The notes below the pieces were generated by a model. The model worked only from the letters and a program-made list of their open reading frames with translations, was not told where the DNA came from and made no database searches. This document shows, piece after piece, positions 10,896-21,364 of a stretch of 64,000 nt of DNA; the stretch's first letter is position 1; each line of letters starts with the position of its first letter. The position numbers and the translations under genes are program-made. Source of the stretch: Ophiostoma sp. CBS 140.51 (Eukaryota > Ascomycota > Sordariomycetes > Ophiostomatales > Ophiostomataceae); the NCBI GenBank assembly GCA_029298735.1, contig JANSLP010000001.1:372001-436000 (forward strand). The letters run 5' to 3'.

Positions 10896-12373
10896 TTAGG
10901 CCACTGTGTTGGAGTTGTCGGCACAAGAAAAGGCCGTGCCGGCCGAGTACGACTGTTTAATGGACTCGGCCGTGCCGTAGACGCCGCCCACCAGAAGCAA
11001 CGCGCCAATACCGAAAATGACACAGTTGAAGGCCAGCATCGACTTTTGGCGCACACTGCCGCCGTGCAGCGCGCCGTTGCCGTACTCGTACATCCACATG
11101 CAGGCCGGGAACATCAAGCTCATGGGCGAGAAGCAGAACGAGCCCGTCAGGGCCAGCATGTAGTTGAAGACAGGGATGCCCTCGGCAAACAGGAAAGCCA
11201 GCACACCAAAGAAGAGGTTGCACAGCAGCCACACCGTCCAGTGCTGCCAGGTATTGGCCTGGAGGTGGGACGACTTGCGCAGGACACGCACAAAGAGGTA
11301 CTTGGCGGCGGTGTGGTTGAAGATGCCGGCACTAATCACCAGACTGGGCAGGGCAATGCCGTAGGCAATCTTCTTGATGAGGGGACCGGCCGAGCCCAGC
11401 GATGGCGTGGCGATCCACTCGCCACAGTAATAATAGACGACCATGGACAGCGACAGGTAGACGGACGCGACAATGACCGACACGGGGATCACAGCCTTCT
11501 TGTAGTCCTGCGGGCGCTTCATCTCGGCAATGATGGGAATGTAGACGGGGCCCGCAGCCGACGAGACAAAAATGGTGGCGCAGGCCGTGATGCCGGCCGC
11601 AAAGGACGGGTGGGCCACGACGTAAAAGCCCAGCTCATAAGGACCAGTAGCAGGAGCAGCAGCCGGGCGGTCCTGGAGAGTGACACCGACGACGACGGAC
11701 AAAATACCACCCATGACACAAAAGAAGCCCAGAGTCATGGGCCATGTCATGCGGTTCCAGGTGCGGATGGACGAGTACATGACGATCAAGATCATGGCCA
11801 CAAAACTGAACCAGACCGAGCAAGCACCGTGCTCACTGAGGGCGTTGAAGGCAATCGATGTCGCCAGCAGACCAGAGCCGGCACAGAGGATAAAGGCAAT
11901 GACGAACAGGAGACCGACAAGCTCGCGGCCGACGGCGCCCCACATTACACCACACATGTCGACGATGGCTGCAGTCATTAGTAGGCGTAGCTCGTAGATG
12001 GGGGCACGAGAATAGGGTACATACTATGACAGTGAGGATGCCGGTTGCGAAAGTCAATGAGGACACAGGCGGTATAGGTGTTCATGGCCTGCCAGCCGAT
12101 GACAAGCAGGGCACCGGGAACGGCACCGAGTGTGCCCATGGCGCCCGGGATACCGAGCACACCCGTGGCAATCTGGACTTTGAGCAAGATAATAATGAGG
12201 CGCTGCCAGGTGACGGTGCGGAAGTCGACGCCCTCGCTGGTGGCCTTGAAGACCTCCTGGTCTTCCAGGCTCAGGTTGGCATCGTGCGAGCCAATGACGC
12301 CGTTGCTGATGCTGGGCTCGGCCTCGACGGGGCCGACAGCATGCTTGCTGTCGTTGCTTTTCTCGGAGGCCAT
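10896..12373 (-). CDS. Mtr-like neutral/aromatic amino-acid permease (AAAP family)
   Basis: Plasma-membrane proton-coupled amino-acid transporter of the fungal Mtr type. Exons are complement of 12025-12373 and 10896-11968 with a 56-nt intron (GTATGT donor, CTAAT branch, CAG acceptor), giving 473 residues. A hydrophilic N-terminal tail of about 50 residues is followed by roughly eleven membrane segments. The first helix region (LLKVQIATGVLGIPGAMGTLG) matches the Neurospora Mtr core, and SAGPLIKKIAYGIALP matches its later helices. The protein ends with a short polar tail. The substrate, neutral or aromatic amino acids, is inferred from family resemblance. The gene is divergent from the first NtaA-like monooxygenase. 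Confidence 0.9.
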
Positions 12374-12462
12374 TGTGAAGTGGGTGCGTGTGTAGAAGTG
12401 AGAAGAGTATGTGAGGATGATGATGGTGACTGAAGCAAGGTAAGAGGAAGGGGATGTTGATG

Positions 12463-12469
12463 TTTTATA
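12463..12469 (-). promoter_or_regulatory. TATA-like box of the permease gene
   Basis: TATAAAA on the minus strand, about 90 bases upstream of the permease start codon. A match by position and sequence only. Confidence 0.4.
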
Positions 12470-12607
12470 AATAGGGTGAGAAGGGCGAGATGAGATGGGA
12501 AGAACAGAGGATGGGCTGGTGATAAACAAAAAGCAGGCTGTAGACGGTGGACTGCAGATTGACAAGCGGCAGGCACGGTGTAAGTGTAAGTATAAGACAA
12601 TCGCGGC

Positions 12608-12634
12608 CAATGCACTCAATGCACCCAATGCACA
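12608..12634. repeat. Three near-copies of CAATGCACY
   Basis: A 9-base unit is repeated three times, about 235 bases upstream of the permease start. It could be slippage or a clustered binding site; nothing in the sequence decides. Confidence 0.8.
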
Positions 12635-14417
12635 ACACGGTCTCGGCCTGCCTCGTTTCTGGACCAGTCCGGTCTATCCCAATCTGAGTCTCAGTCCCAG
12701 ATGCTAGGATCCAAACTTCTCCGTATCTGTATCTCGAGTATCTTTGTCGAGAGTCTTAATCGAGTATGAATATTGAGTCTGGTCGAGTCCAATCTGATCA
12801 AGTCCAGCCTGCAGTGTGGTGTTGGCTCGAGTGTTTGTCCTTCCGTTGGTGTCTCGCGTTGTTTGTTTGCTCTTCCGTTGACTGGTCGCCTGGCTCGTTG
12901 CCTCTGATAATGAATTCACCTTTGAAAGCTCCAACCACATGGCAAGCTACGGAATGAAAGAAGAGACAACTTAGAGTCACAAAAAGAAAAGAAAGAGACA
13001 CAGCATCCATTGCCTGGACCCAGATCTACGGATTCAAAAAAGACAGCTCCATCTACCGTTTGTGTGGATGGGCTCGCTTTCGCTGATAAGGCTGTTAAAC
13101 ATCTACAGCAGAGATACTCCAAATAATCCTCCGTCCTTCATCATCTTTACCAAAACGGTGGCCACGGTCGGACACTTTGGCCTACCGAAAAGGAGGCGGG
13201 AAGGCTGGGCAGAAGACTTGCCATGTGTGAAGAAGAGTAGGCGCAAAACAAAACGAAAACCAGTCTAAGAAGATAAGAGACGGCCAAAGGAAATAAAGGG
13301 AAACAAGGGGAAAGGTATGAAATAGATAAAGAAAAACGCCAGAGAGCTTGTTGACTCCTCCTTGGCCCGTTAAGGGCCCTGAAAGAGCCGGACTGGTGTG
13401 CCCGTGCTGACACCTTGGCAGCTGTAAGTGGGCTGTATATCTACGCTAGGGTCGCTGGCGTAGGCACTGGCGCAGGCGTTGACCGGCCCCCGTTTTGTGG
13501 TCCCGGCTGTGACAGGCGCTAAAGATACAGCGCTGGAGCAGAGCCCCCTGTTCTGAATCGGAAACTAGCCGTCCACCCGACGGATCGATCCACGACGTGA
13601 TGCCGGGGCAGGCATACAAGTAGTATGGGGTGAGGAGAGTTGGTGGAGGAAACAGAGTGTGAGAGAGTGTTGGAGACGGACAGCGGAGTACGACGTCGAC
13701 TTCTTTCGACACTTTCACGCTCCTTCCACTTACACCATGATAACGGCCCCGCATGTGCCGAAAGCGGGTCTCCAATATGGGAGGGCGTGTAAGTCGAGGA
13801 CATCAAACATCGCTTGACAAGCATCTAGTTCACGGCCTGCATCTCAACACATCCGTTTGCACACCCATACAAGACCCAGAGGGATGTGTGTTCGTACTCG
13901 TACAGTCTGTAGGATTTGTCTATTGTATCTGGGTGTGCCCAGCCTATCATTGGAAATCAAACAAGACGGACTGGAAATAATGGAGAGAAGAACAGAGCAA
14001 GATTCTACATCTCACGGAAAATATGTGATAGCAAATGAATGTCAAGGAAAGAAGTGACAGCCAGTACCTCCGTAGAATCATCAGCGACGATCACTCGGTA
14101 TATTGTCGTCCGTTGGAGGTACGCGTTTACACGAGACCCCTGGATCACGTACAGCTCTTCCGGCCAGGTCCACACTTTTGAATTTGACTGCAGCATGTGC
14201 CTTGGAGCCTCCCTCGCTTCGTATCTGATACCTGATAACACTTTTGATACCTTTTGTAGACTGTATAGAAGGAACTTGGACGTCAGTTCGTGGATGCTTT
14301 AAACTGTTTTGATTTCTTATCCTAGACAAACGCCACCAAACACATATCGTCGAGTAAACACCATCATATCAAACAATACCAACAAAACACCACATCCTCA
14401 CACCACCCACTCGCACA

Positions 14418-15899
14418 ATGGGCTCCGTTGAAAAGAAACAGAAGCAGGTCCATATCAACTTTTTTGAGACGGCCTGCCGCGGCAACCACGAAGCTGCCGG
14501 ACAATGGGCCCGCCCCGGTGACAACTCGTACCAAAAGGACAGCTTGGAGTACTACATTAACATCGCCAAGCTCGCCGACAAGAACAAGGTTGCCTGCATC
14601 TTCTTTGCCGACAGCTATGGCAGCCACTCCGTGTACGGTGGCAACCAGGATGCCGTGCTGCGAGCTGGCACCCAGGTCGCCAAGCTCGATCCTCTTGTCA
14701 TTATCTCGGCGATGGCCGCCGTGACCGAGTCCGTGGCCTTTGGCGTCACAGGCAGCACGAGCTACATTGAGCCGTATCCTCTGGCACGCACTTTCAGCTC
14801 TCTTGACCACCTGACGAAAGGTCGCATCGCGTGGAACGTCGTCACCAGCTGGTCCGGCGCGGCCGCCAAGGCTTTCGGCCGCGAGCTGCTGCCGCACGAC
14901 CTGCGCTACGAGATTGCCGACGAGTACATGGACCTCGTGTACCGCATGTGGAACGGCTCGTGGGCCGACGATTCCATCAAGTGGGATACCAAGTCGCGCA
15001 TTGCCTACGAGCCGTCGCGGATCGTCAGCATCGAGCACGAGGGTCCGCATTTCAAGCTGTCGGCACGGGGTCCTCTCCACCCTTCCCCGCAGCGCACACC
15101 CGTCATATTCCAGGCCGGCACGTCCAAAGTCGGCCAAGAGTTCTCGGCCAAGCACGCCGAGGCCGTGTATATCGGCGGCCTCGTCCCCTCGCAGGCCACG
15201 GGCCAAATCAAGACGGCCCGCGACATTTGCCGCCGCAACGGCCGCGACCCGTACTCCATCAAGTTTTTCGCGGCCATCAACCCGATTCTGGGCCGTACCC
15301 TCGAAGAAGCGCAGGCTAAGTATGCCGAGGCCTGCGAGTACGCCGACGTCATTGGCGCGCTCGCCCAGTTCTCGGGATACACGAGCATCGACATTAGCGC
15401 CTACCCCTTGGACGAAGAACTGAAGCTGGACACGTCCAACCCCAAAGCGGGCGCCATCCAGGGCTTCTTGGGCAACTTCCGTGACTCGCAGGCCGACGGT
15501 GATGTCTGGACGCCGCGCAAACTCGGCCAAAAGATTGCCGTCGGTGGGTTCCACCCGACACCCGTGGGCACACCGGAAATGGTGGCCGACATTATGCAGC
15601 AGTGGATCGACGAGGCGGACGTGGACGGCTTCAACATGGCCTACATTAGCAACCCGGGCTCCTTTGAAGACATTTGCGAGCTTCTGCTGCCCGAGCTACG
15701 TCGGCGCGGTATGGTGTTTGAAGACTATGCCGTCCCCGGTGGTACTTTCCGGGAGAACCTGATGCGCGAGCCAGGACAAACGACGCTGCGGCCAGACCAC
15801 TACGGCAGCACCTTTAAATTTGAGGGCGAGGTGCCGTATGTGCCAAAGGGACCGGACGGCAAGCCCTTGGCCAAGGAGGAGACAAAGGTTGAGGTATAA
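14418..15899 (+). CDS. NtaA/SnaA/DszA-type FMN-dependent monooxygenase (paralogue 1)
   Basis: 493 residues, no intron. Luciferase-like TIM-barrel flavin monooxygenase of the group that includes nitrilotriacetate monooxygenase NtaA, pristinamycin SnaA and dibenzothiophene-sulfone monooxygenase DszA. These use FMNH2 supplied by a separate flavin reductase. Family marks in order: GQWARPGD, the IFFADSYG loop, the YGGNQDAVLR segment, AMAAVTESVAFGVTGSTSY, ARTFSSLDHLT, GRIAWNVVTS, ADEYMDLVYRMW with GSW, the SPQRTP-FQAGTS motif and a C-terminal PELRRRG, followed by a GTFRENL segment. The fungal substrate cannot be read from the sequence. Roughly half of the aligned residues match the second copy at 33383 by eye. 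The stop is 118 bases from the stop of a converging hydrolase. Confidence 0.9.
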   Translation: MGSVEKKQKQVHINFFETACRGNHEAAGQWARPGDNSYQKDSLEYYINIAKLADKNKVACIFFADSYGSHSVYGGNQDAVLRAGTQVAKLDPLVIISAMAAVTESVAFGVTGSTSYIEPYPLARTFSSLDHLTKGRIAWNVVTSWSGAAAKAFGRELLPHDLRYEIADEYMDLVYRMWNGSWADDSIKWDTKSRIAYEPSRIVSIEHEGPHFKLSARGPLHPSPQRTPVIFQAGTSKVGQEFSAKHAEAVYIGGLVPSQATGQIKTARDICRRNGRDPYSIKFFAAINPILGRTLEEAQAKYAEACEYADVIGALAQFSGYTSIDISAYPLDEELKLDTSNPKAGAIQGFLGNFRDSQADGDVWTPRKLGQKIAVGGFHPTPVGTPEMVADIMQQWIDEADVDGFNMAYISNPGSFEDICELLLPELRRRGMVFEDYAVPGGTFRENLMREPGQTTLRPDHYGSTFKFEGEVPYVPKGPDGKPLAKEETKVEV

Positions 15900-16017
15900 A
15901 TGTGTTGTCTGCGTAGCAATAAATAGGTCGTGTAGGTATTATTTAATCAAGACCAGATGCAAATAAATTCGAAGTTAATAAATAAATGCTATTAGGTTAT
16001 ACTCTCTATTCTCGCAT

Positions 16018-16869
16018 TTACTTCTCACCGATCAACCGCAAAAAGGCATACAGAATACCCTCTGGGTCCAGGTCGGGACCGAAATTGCCGCCCTTGATCA
16101 CCGTCGTCTCAATCGACCGCGTCACCAGCGCCTTGAAGTTGCCATAGTACGGCCACAACACGTCGTCTGGTGCACACAACCCGGCCACTTTGACCTCCGC
16201 TGGAATGGCGTCCAGCGCTTCCATTCGCTCATACTTCCACACACACGAGTAAATCTGGTTGCGGGCCTTCCACGCACGAGCGTGGTCCAATGCCTCGCGG
16301 TGGACCAGCTCCAACTCGACGTCTGGGTTCAGTCCTTCCCATTTCAGGTAGTCCCATGTCTTTTGGAGGTGCTCCCCGGACGCCACGGGCTTGTTGAAGG
16401 GTGACAAGAACGTCTTGCTCATCTTAGCACGGTCGGCCGCCGTCATCACGGATGCACCCACAATCGTCAGGCTGCGCACAAAGCCGGGGTATTGGTCGGG
16501 GTTGCTGGCAAACTCCATGCCCAAGATGCCGCCAGAGTGGTGCCCGATCACATGAACGCCATCTTTGAATTCAGGCACCTGCGAGGTAAACGCCTCATAG
16601 TACAGTGACGCATACCATGAAATCGACGGCGGGTCTTCCTCTGGGTCAAACGAGTTGCCAAACCCGGGCATGTCGGGTGCATAGCACGTGTACCCCAGCG
16701 CTGTCAACATGGGCATCATTTTGAGAAACGACTTGGCCGACGATGCCGACATGTGCATCAACAGCATCGGCGGTTTGGGTGACGATGGCGGTGTCACGGG
16801 GTCCGAGTAGTAGTAGTGGACCTGGCCCAGTGGCGTGGCCACGTAGCCGGCCATGATCGGAGCGGCCAT
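16018..16869 (-). CDS. Alpha/beta-hydrolase fold protein
   Basis: 283 residues, single exon. Alpha/beta-hydrolase fold with an oxyanion-region strand (MLLMHMSASSAKSF), APDMPGFGNS after strand 4, and the nucleophile elbow GHHSGG with Ser112. The acid region is likely APDDVLW. Where the catalytic His normally sits near the C-terminus, the sequence reads GGNFGPDLDPEG, with Asn in the expected place. Possible roles are hydrolysis of an ester, amide or C-C bond in a product of the neighbouring monooxygenase, or a changed or lost activity; the sequence does not decide. No signal peptide, so probably cytosolic. It converges tightly with NtaA-like gene 1. Confidence 0.85.
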   Translation of the reverse strand: MAAPIMAGYVATPLGQVHYYYSDPVTPPSSPKPPMLLMHMSASSAKSFLKMMPMLTALGYTCYAPDMPGFGNSFDPEEDPPSISWYASLYYEAFTSQVPEFKDGVHVIGHHSGGILGMEFASNPDQYPGFVRSLTIVGASVMTAADRAKMSKTFLSPFNKPVASGEHLQKTWDYLKWEGLNPDVELELVHREALDHARAWKARNQIYSCVWKYERMEALDAIPAEVKVAGLCAPDDVLWPYYGNFKALVTRSIETTVIKGGNFGPDLDPEGILYAFLRLIGEK

Positions 16870-18488
16870 GGTGAGTGATGATGAGATGATGTGTGATAAG
16901 ATGAGTGAAGAGTCATATGAGTGAAAGTGAGTGAAAGATGAGATGAGTAAGCAGGCTATGAGAAGATCAAACCAGCATATCTGAGAGGGATGAATGCAAG
17001 GACTGCCTTCTGAGCATGTCTTGCTAGCTATAAGTGAAAGACATGGTGGGAAAGTACGCAGATAGGCTTGATAGCGGGCATGTGTGAGGCTGAGATAAAG
17101 AGTATCGGAGGTTGTGCCAGAGACTGTGAATTACTTTGATAGTCTACAAGAGAGAGCGGAACGGAATTTGTGTCTTCCATAAAGGCCCCATCAAAAGTCT
17201 GTACAGGTAGATGGAAGGTGCGGGTGTCAAGACGGGAAGGTGCTGCGGGACGGCCAGGCGGTAGATTGGAGATTGGGATAGAACGGCTGTGATAGTATTG
17301 TAAGGAAATCAACGAGGAAGGTACGGTTACAATATTGACATCAAACGGAAGGAGCGGGTCTGAACAAATGGGAATGGGAACAATGTGCCGTAAAAGTACA
17401 AAATGAAGGTGCAGTTAGAAAATGCTGGTGTAAGCCAAAAAGTACGATTGGCCGATTGGGGACGTCGGACGCTAGTCAGGGTGCCGATCCAGGGCGGGCG
17501 TGGTGCGTGTTAGACTGATCGGAATATCGGAAGCACGTTTTTGTTCAGAATGAAAAGAAAACAGCCACCGTTCAAGTCCAGACTAGGCCACCGGCCGTGT
17601 TTGGTCTTCCGTTGCCCTTTACGGGAGTGAGCCGACATTGTTCCTACATGATTTTTGGGGGTTCTTGTTGTGTGTGCCTGTGGTGACGGATGACACTGGA
17701 CAAGCCGTAGTTGATGTGTGACATGTGCTGTGGCAAAGAACGGAAGGAGGGAGGGAAGAGCCCAGTTAAGGACCAAAATAGATAGAGCAAAATAGAAGAC
17801 GGCGACTGGAGCGGATGTTTCTCGATCTCGATATCGGCCTTCCTCTTTGTAGACTTTGATCTCGGATCTCTATTCTCCAATACTGACCTCACCTCCAACG
17901 CTTTGTAAACAGTATTACGTCGACGAACGGGAGTTGGCCGACAAGACGGTAAAGTCAACACAACTAGGGAGACTGAGCGTTACCTGTGACTTTTCTTCTG
18001 CTTTTGCATTCTTTTCTTCCTCCTACTCTTCCTCTTCCTTTAGTCCCGTGCCCTGTCCCCATTTTCCGGCGCTGATCCACGGGCCTTCCGATCCGACAAC
18101 CCTTTTCGGTTTCCCTTTTGCAAGTCCCATCGACAGTTGTGTGCAAACTTTTTTTCTTGACTTTCCCGTCTTCAGTCTTTGATGCCATTTCTTTGTGGAC
18201 TTTCAGTTTCCTTATATGATACATATTTGGGATACAACGACCAGTTCAAAACATAAACAGACACAAGATCAGCCAGTACCTACATTACCAAATCAACACT
18301 CAGCAAGATTCCACATACATCCATCCATCCATATCATAACAACCCCTCCTTGGGTATTCTCATTTTGATACCTTGCCCTTCTACTGCAACCATACTCTAC
18401 GTATTCTCGCATACGCACAATCTTGGTACACCAATACAATCTACATCTACACATACGATTGCAGCAGTGACAAGGATATACGCCTTAT

Positions 18489-18524
<36 letters not shown>
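16870..18524. other. Divergent intergenic region, hydrolase and MDR gene
   Basis: About 1.65 kb between outward-facing genes. It carries GATGAGATGATG-type purine repeats just upstream of the hydrolase, a T/C-rich tract around 17990-18180 and an AC microsatellite ending at the MDR start codon. No gene seen. Confidence 0.5.
18492..18523. repeat. (AC)16 microsatellite directly upstream of a start codon
   Basis: Sixteen AC units end two bases before the ATG of the MDR-family gene, so the repeat lies in its 5' leader. It is likely length-variable and could affect leader structure. Confidence 0.95.
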
Positions 18525-18526
<2 letters not shown>

Positions 18527-19997
18527 GACTACCATCGTCCAAGAGCATCCAGTGCTGTCACTCGAGACGGCTGAGCCATCGACAGCAACAACAATGGCAA
18601 CACTGACAGCACCTGTCTATATCAAGACGTTAAACTCGGCACAGGTGGATCTTCAAGAAGTGATGGAGGGCGAGCCGCGGAGTTTGGACTCCACTACCTC
18701 ACAGTCTACCTCACAGTCTACCTCACAGTCGGAGAGCCACAGCAGCAGCTACAGCAGCCACAGTGAGAACGAGAGCCAGAGCCAAGCACCAACAAGAGCG
18801 CCATCAGCCACATCCTTGGCAGCTTCAACGGCCGATGTGTCTGTTGCGTCGACTGCACCGTCTTCCGTGGCCGATGAAACTGAGTATCAGGAGGAGAAGA
18901 CTGTGCCAGAAAATCCATCTCTCGCCCCAAGAACCCACACAGCCCTTGTCATCAACGCTGAGCGCGGCTACGAGCTCGTGGCGGATTTCGAGTCGCCCAC
19001 CGCCCTGGCACCCACCGAGGTCCGCATCCGCAACAAGGCCACGGGTCTCAACCACATTGACTGGATGAGCGTCGCCTACAACTTTTGTCTGCCGTCGCTG
19101 CCATGGGTCACGGGGCGGGAGATGGCGGGTGTTGTCGATGCGGTGGGAAGTGATGTTGAAAAGGTCAAAGTTGGCGACGCAGTGTGGACCACGACGTACT
19201 ACAAGGACCGTCGCGCCGGCTGTTTCCAGGAGCTCGTCGTGGTGCCACAGCACACCGTGTTTCCCATTCCGGAGACCTTGGACTTTCACACGGCTGCCTG
19301 TTTGGGCGTGGCGGGTGTCACGGCGGCCATGACTCTGTGGCAGTGGTTGGACGTGCCGATGCGTCCGAAGGAGTCGCCGGAGGCGACGACGACAGACGAG
19401 ATGACCGACGCCGCAAGCGGCGACTCCACAGACACCGGCGTCTTCCTCATCTGGGGCGGCTCCACCGTCACCGGCCAGTTTGCCATCCAGCTCGCAGCCC
19501 ATGCCGGTTTGGAGGTGGTCGCCGTCTGCTCCGAAGCCACGGCCGACCTCGTCCGCGCCCGCGGCGCTACTCATGTCGTCACTTACACGGGCAAGACCGA
19601 CATGCACGTCATTGGCGAGATTCTGTGCTGTGCGGCCGGTCGTCTGACGCGGGCCATTGATTTGGTCGGAGCCGGTACCGCCAAGCTGTGCCTGCAGGTG
19701 ATTGCCGCTTCCGGGCGCACAGCCGCCGACCCGGTCGACTTTGCCCCGCTGGCGTTCATGTCCAGCAAAGATGTCATACCGGCCAATGCGCGTGTCCACA
19801 CGGTCGAGATCAAGCAGTTTGTGCTCAACGACGAGTCCGGCGTGGTTGGCGAGCGGCTCAACGAGCTGGTGGCGTCGGGCGCGGTGTTGCTGCCGGCGGT
19901 GCGCGTGTTGGAGGGCGGTCTGGCGGCGGTGGAGCAAGGGCTGGCAATGGTGAAGTCGGGCAACCTCGACGGTCGGAAACTGGTTGTTTCTTTTTAG
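18525..19997 (+). CDS. MDR-superfamily zinc-independent reductase with Ser-rich N-terminal extension
   Basis: 490 residues. From about residue 137 it is a medium-chain dehydrogenase/reductase of the quinone/enoyl reductase kind, often found beside fungal metabolic clusters. Marks are ATGLNHIDW, TGREMAGVVDAVG, CFQELVVVP, CLGVAGVTAA and the NADPH-binding stretch IWGGSTVTGQFAIQLAA; no structural-zinc cysteine cluster is seen. The first 136 residues are Ser/Thr/Gln-rich and disordered, including a repeated STSQ unit encoded by a 12-base tandem repeat. Most relatives start near the catalytic core, so the extension is either lineage-specific or the true start is a downstream ATG, although no strong alternative lies close to the core. 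Probable NADPH-dependent reductase; substrate unknown. It lies two bases after an AC microsatellite and upstream of a Zn2Cys6 regulator. Confidence 0.85.
18694..18729 (+). repeat. 12-base coding repeat, three copies
   Basis: CTACCTCACAGT three times in frame, encoding the STSQ repeats in the N-terminal extension of the MDR-family protein. Confidence 0.9.
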
Positions 19998-21364
19998 GAG
20001 ATGGCGGGGATAGTAGGAGAAGGGGGGAATGAGATTGCGGAGCCTCCCGCATCAATGTAAAAAAGGATAGGGTATGATGGAGAACATTGGAACACACACA
20101 TGGGAGACTTGGAGAAATGTCGACAATCAGTGGCAGCCTGGCAAAGACGCCGGCCGGGATGATCGACAATGCATTGTTTGTTTTGGGATATATCAGTTTT
20201 TGGTTTTTGGTTTTCATTTTTCGGCACATAGAACATATGTACATTATTTACGTTTTTATTCAAAGATATTTGCAGAAATACAAGGCAGCAGAACACTTGG
20301 CTACCGCTAGATAAGTCATGATAAGACGGATGCACAATTGCCGGAACCCCAGTTAGCTTGCCTTGATGTGTGGCAGCAAAACAATGAGAAAAGATACGGA
20401 ATCATCGGGTTTTGGGCATTATTGCGTGCATAGAAAATGCCGGGCACCTATCACATTCTGACAACGATCGATGGTGGAGAGAAACATAAGAAGAGATATA
20501 TACGCCATGCTCATTCTTTCTCTAAACATTTTTCTTGTACTCGTTTCAGGAGTTATGAAATTTATTGGGTTTTTTTTTTTTGGCTTCTTTTTGGCTTCCT
20601 TTTATTTTTTAAGTATATAAACAAAGCAAGGAATAGCATACGTAATTCGACACCCATGGACATTCAAAGCACATCCTTTAGCAACCAGACATTAGATAGC
20701 AATCGAGGCAAGCAAACTCCAAATAACAGCCCTGTTACTTCCAAACATCCTTATCAACATGGCAGGTAGACAATATTGACCGAGATACACAAAACCTACG
20801 TTTTGCAACCAAAGCTGCCTAGCAAAGCCGCGCCGGCTTGCGCTGGCCTGCGCCTGCCATGTTTAGCTGGGAAGCCCGCCGATAAGGGGTGGATCCCCGA
20901 CGCCTCCATGCTCCTGCCTTTCTTCGCAGCGTGTTAATGCCGGACTGGGAATGCCGACCTTCGCACCTCCTTCGCACCTTCCCCGAAGACTGTCGAAACA
21001 CTCAAGGCACTTGCCAATATTGTCCCCGTCTAAACAGATACTATCGCTATCGTAGATTGCCCCTTTGACTCCAGAACGCCCACGTTTCAAGCCATATGGC
21101 ACCTCGCACCTCACACACCATCTAGCCAAGACCAGTCCAGGCCGGCGTCCGGACTCAGACTCTCAGACCCATCTCGCCCAGTCCACAACCAGCTATCGTA
21201 TCTCTTGGATTGCCCCTCCAGTTTCTATCTTCTCTTGTCTCTTGTTTCTTTTCTCTTGGCCCCCTTTTGTCTTTTGATCTTGTGTACTTCTTCTCCACGT
21301 AATAGTCTGTAATTTGTAAACATCACTACGTGACTCGACTTTATCCTTACATACCCTTTCCACT
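19998..21364. other. Intergenic, promoter side of Zn2Cys6 gene
   Basis: 3' flank of the MDR gene and upstream region of the regulator. It contains T-runs around 20570-20610. Short frames only; no gene recognised. Confidence 0.55.

Larger units (their letters stand above)
12374..14417. other. Divergent intergenic region, permease and NtaA-like gene 1
   Basis: About 2 kb between two outward-facing genes. It holds a TATA-like box for the permease and a small tandem repeat. I see no gene in it; a minus-strand frame near 13446-13824 matches nothing known. Confidence 0.5.

Noticed and set aside
14364..15554. 396-codon minus-strand frame opposite NtaA-like gene 1
   Set aside because: Codon-bias shadow of the coding strand; a similar shadow lies opposite the second paralogue (33359-34510).
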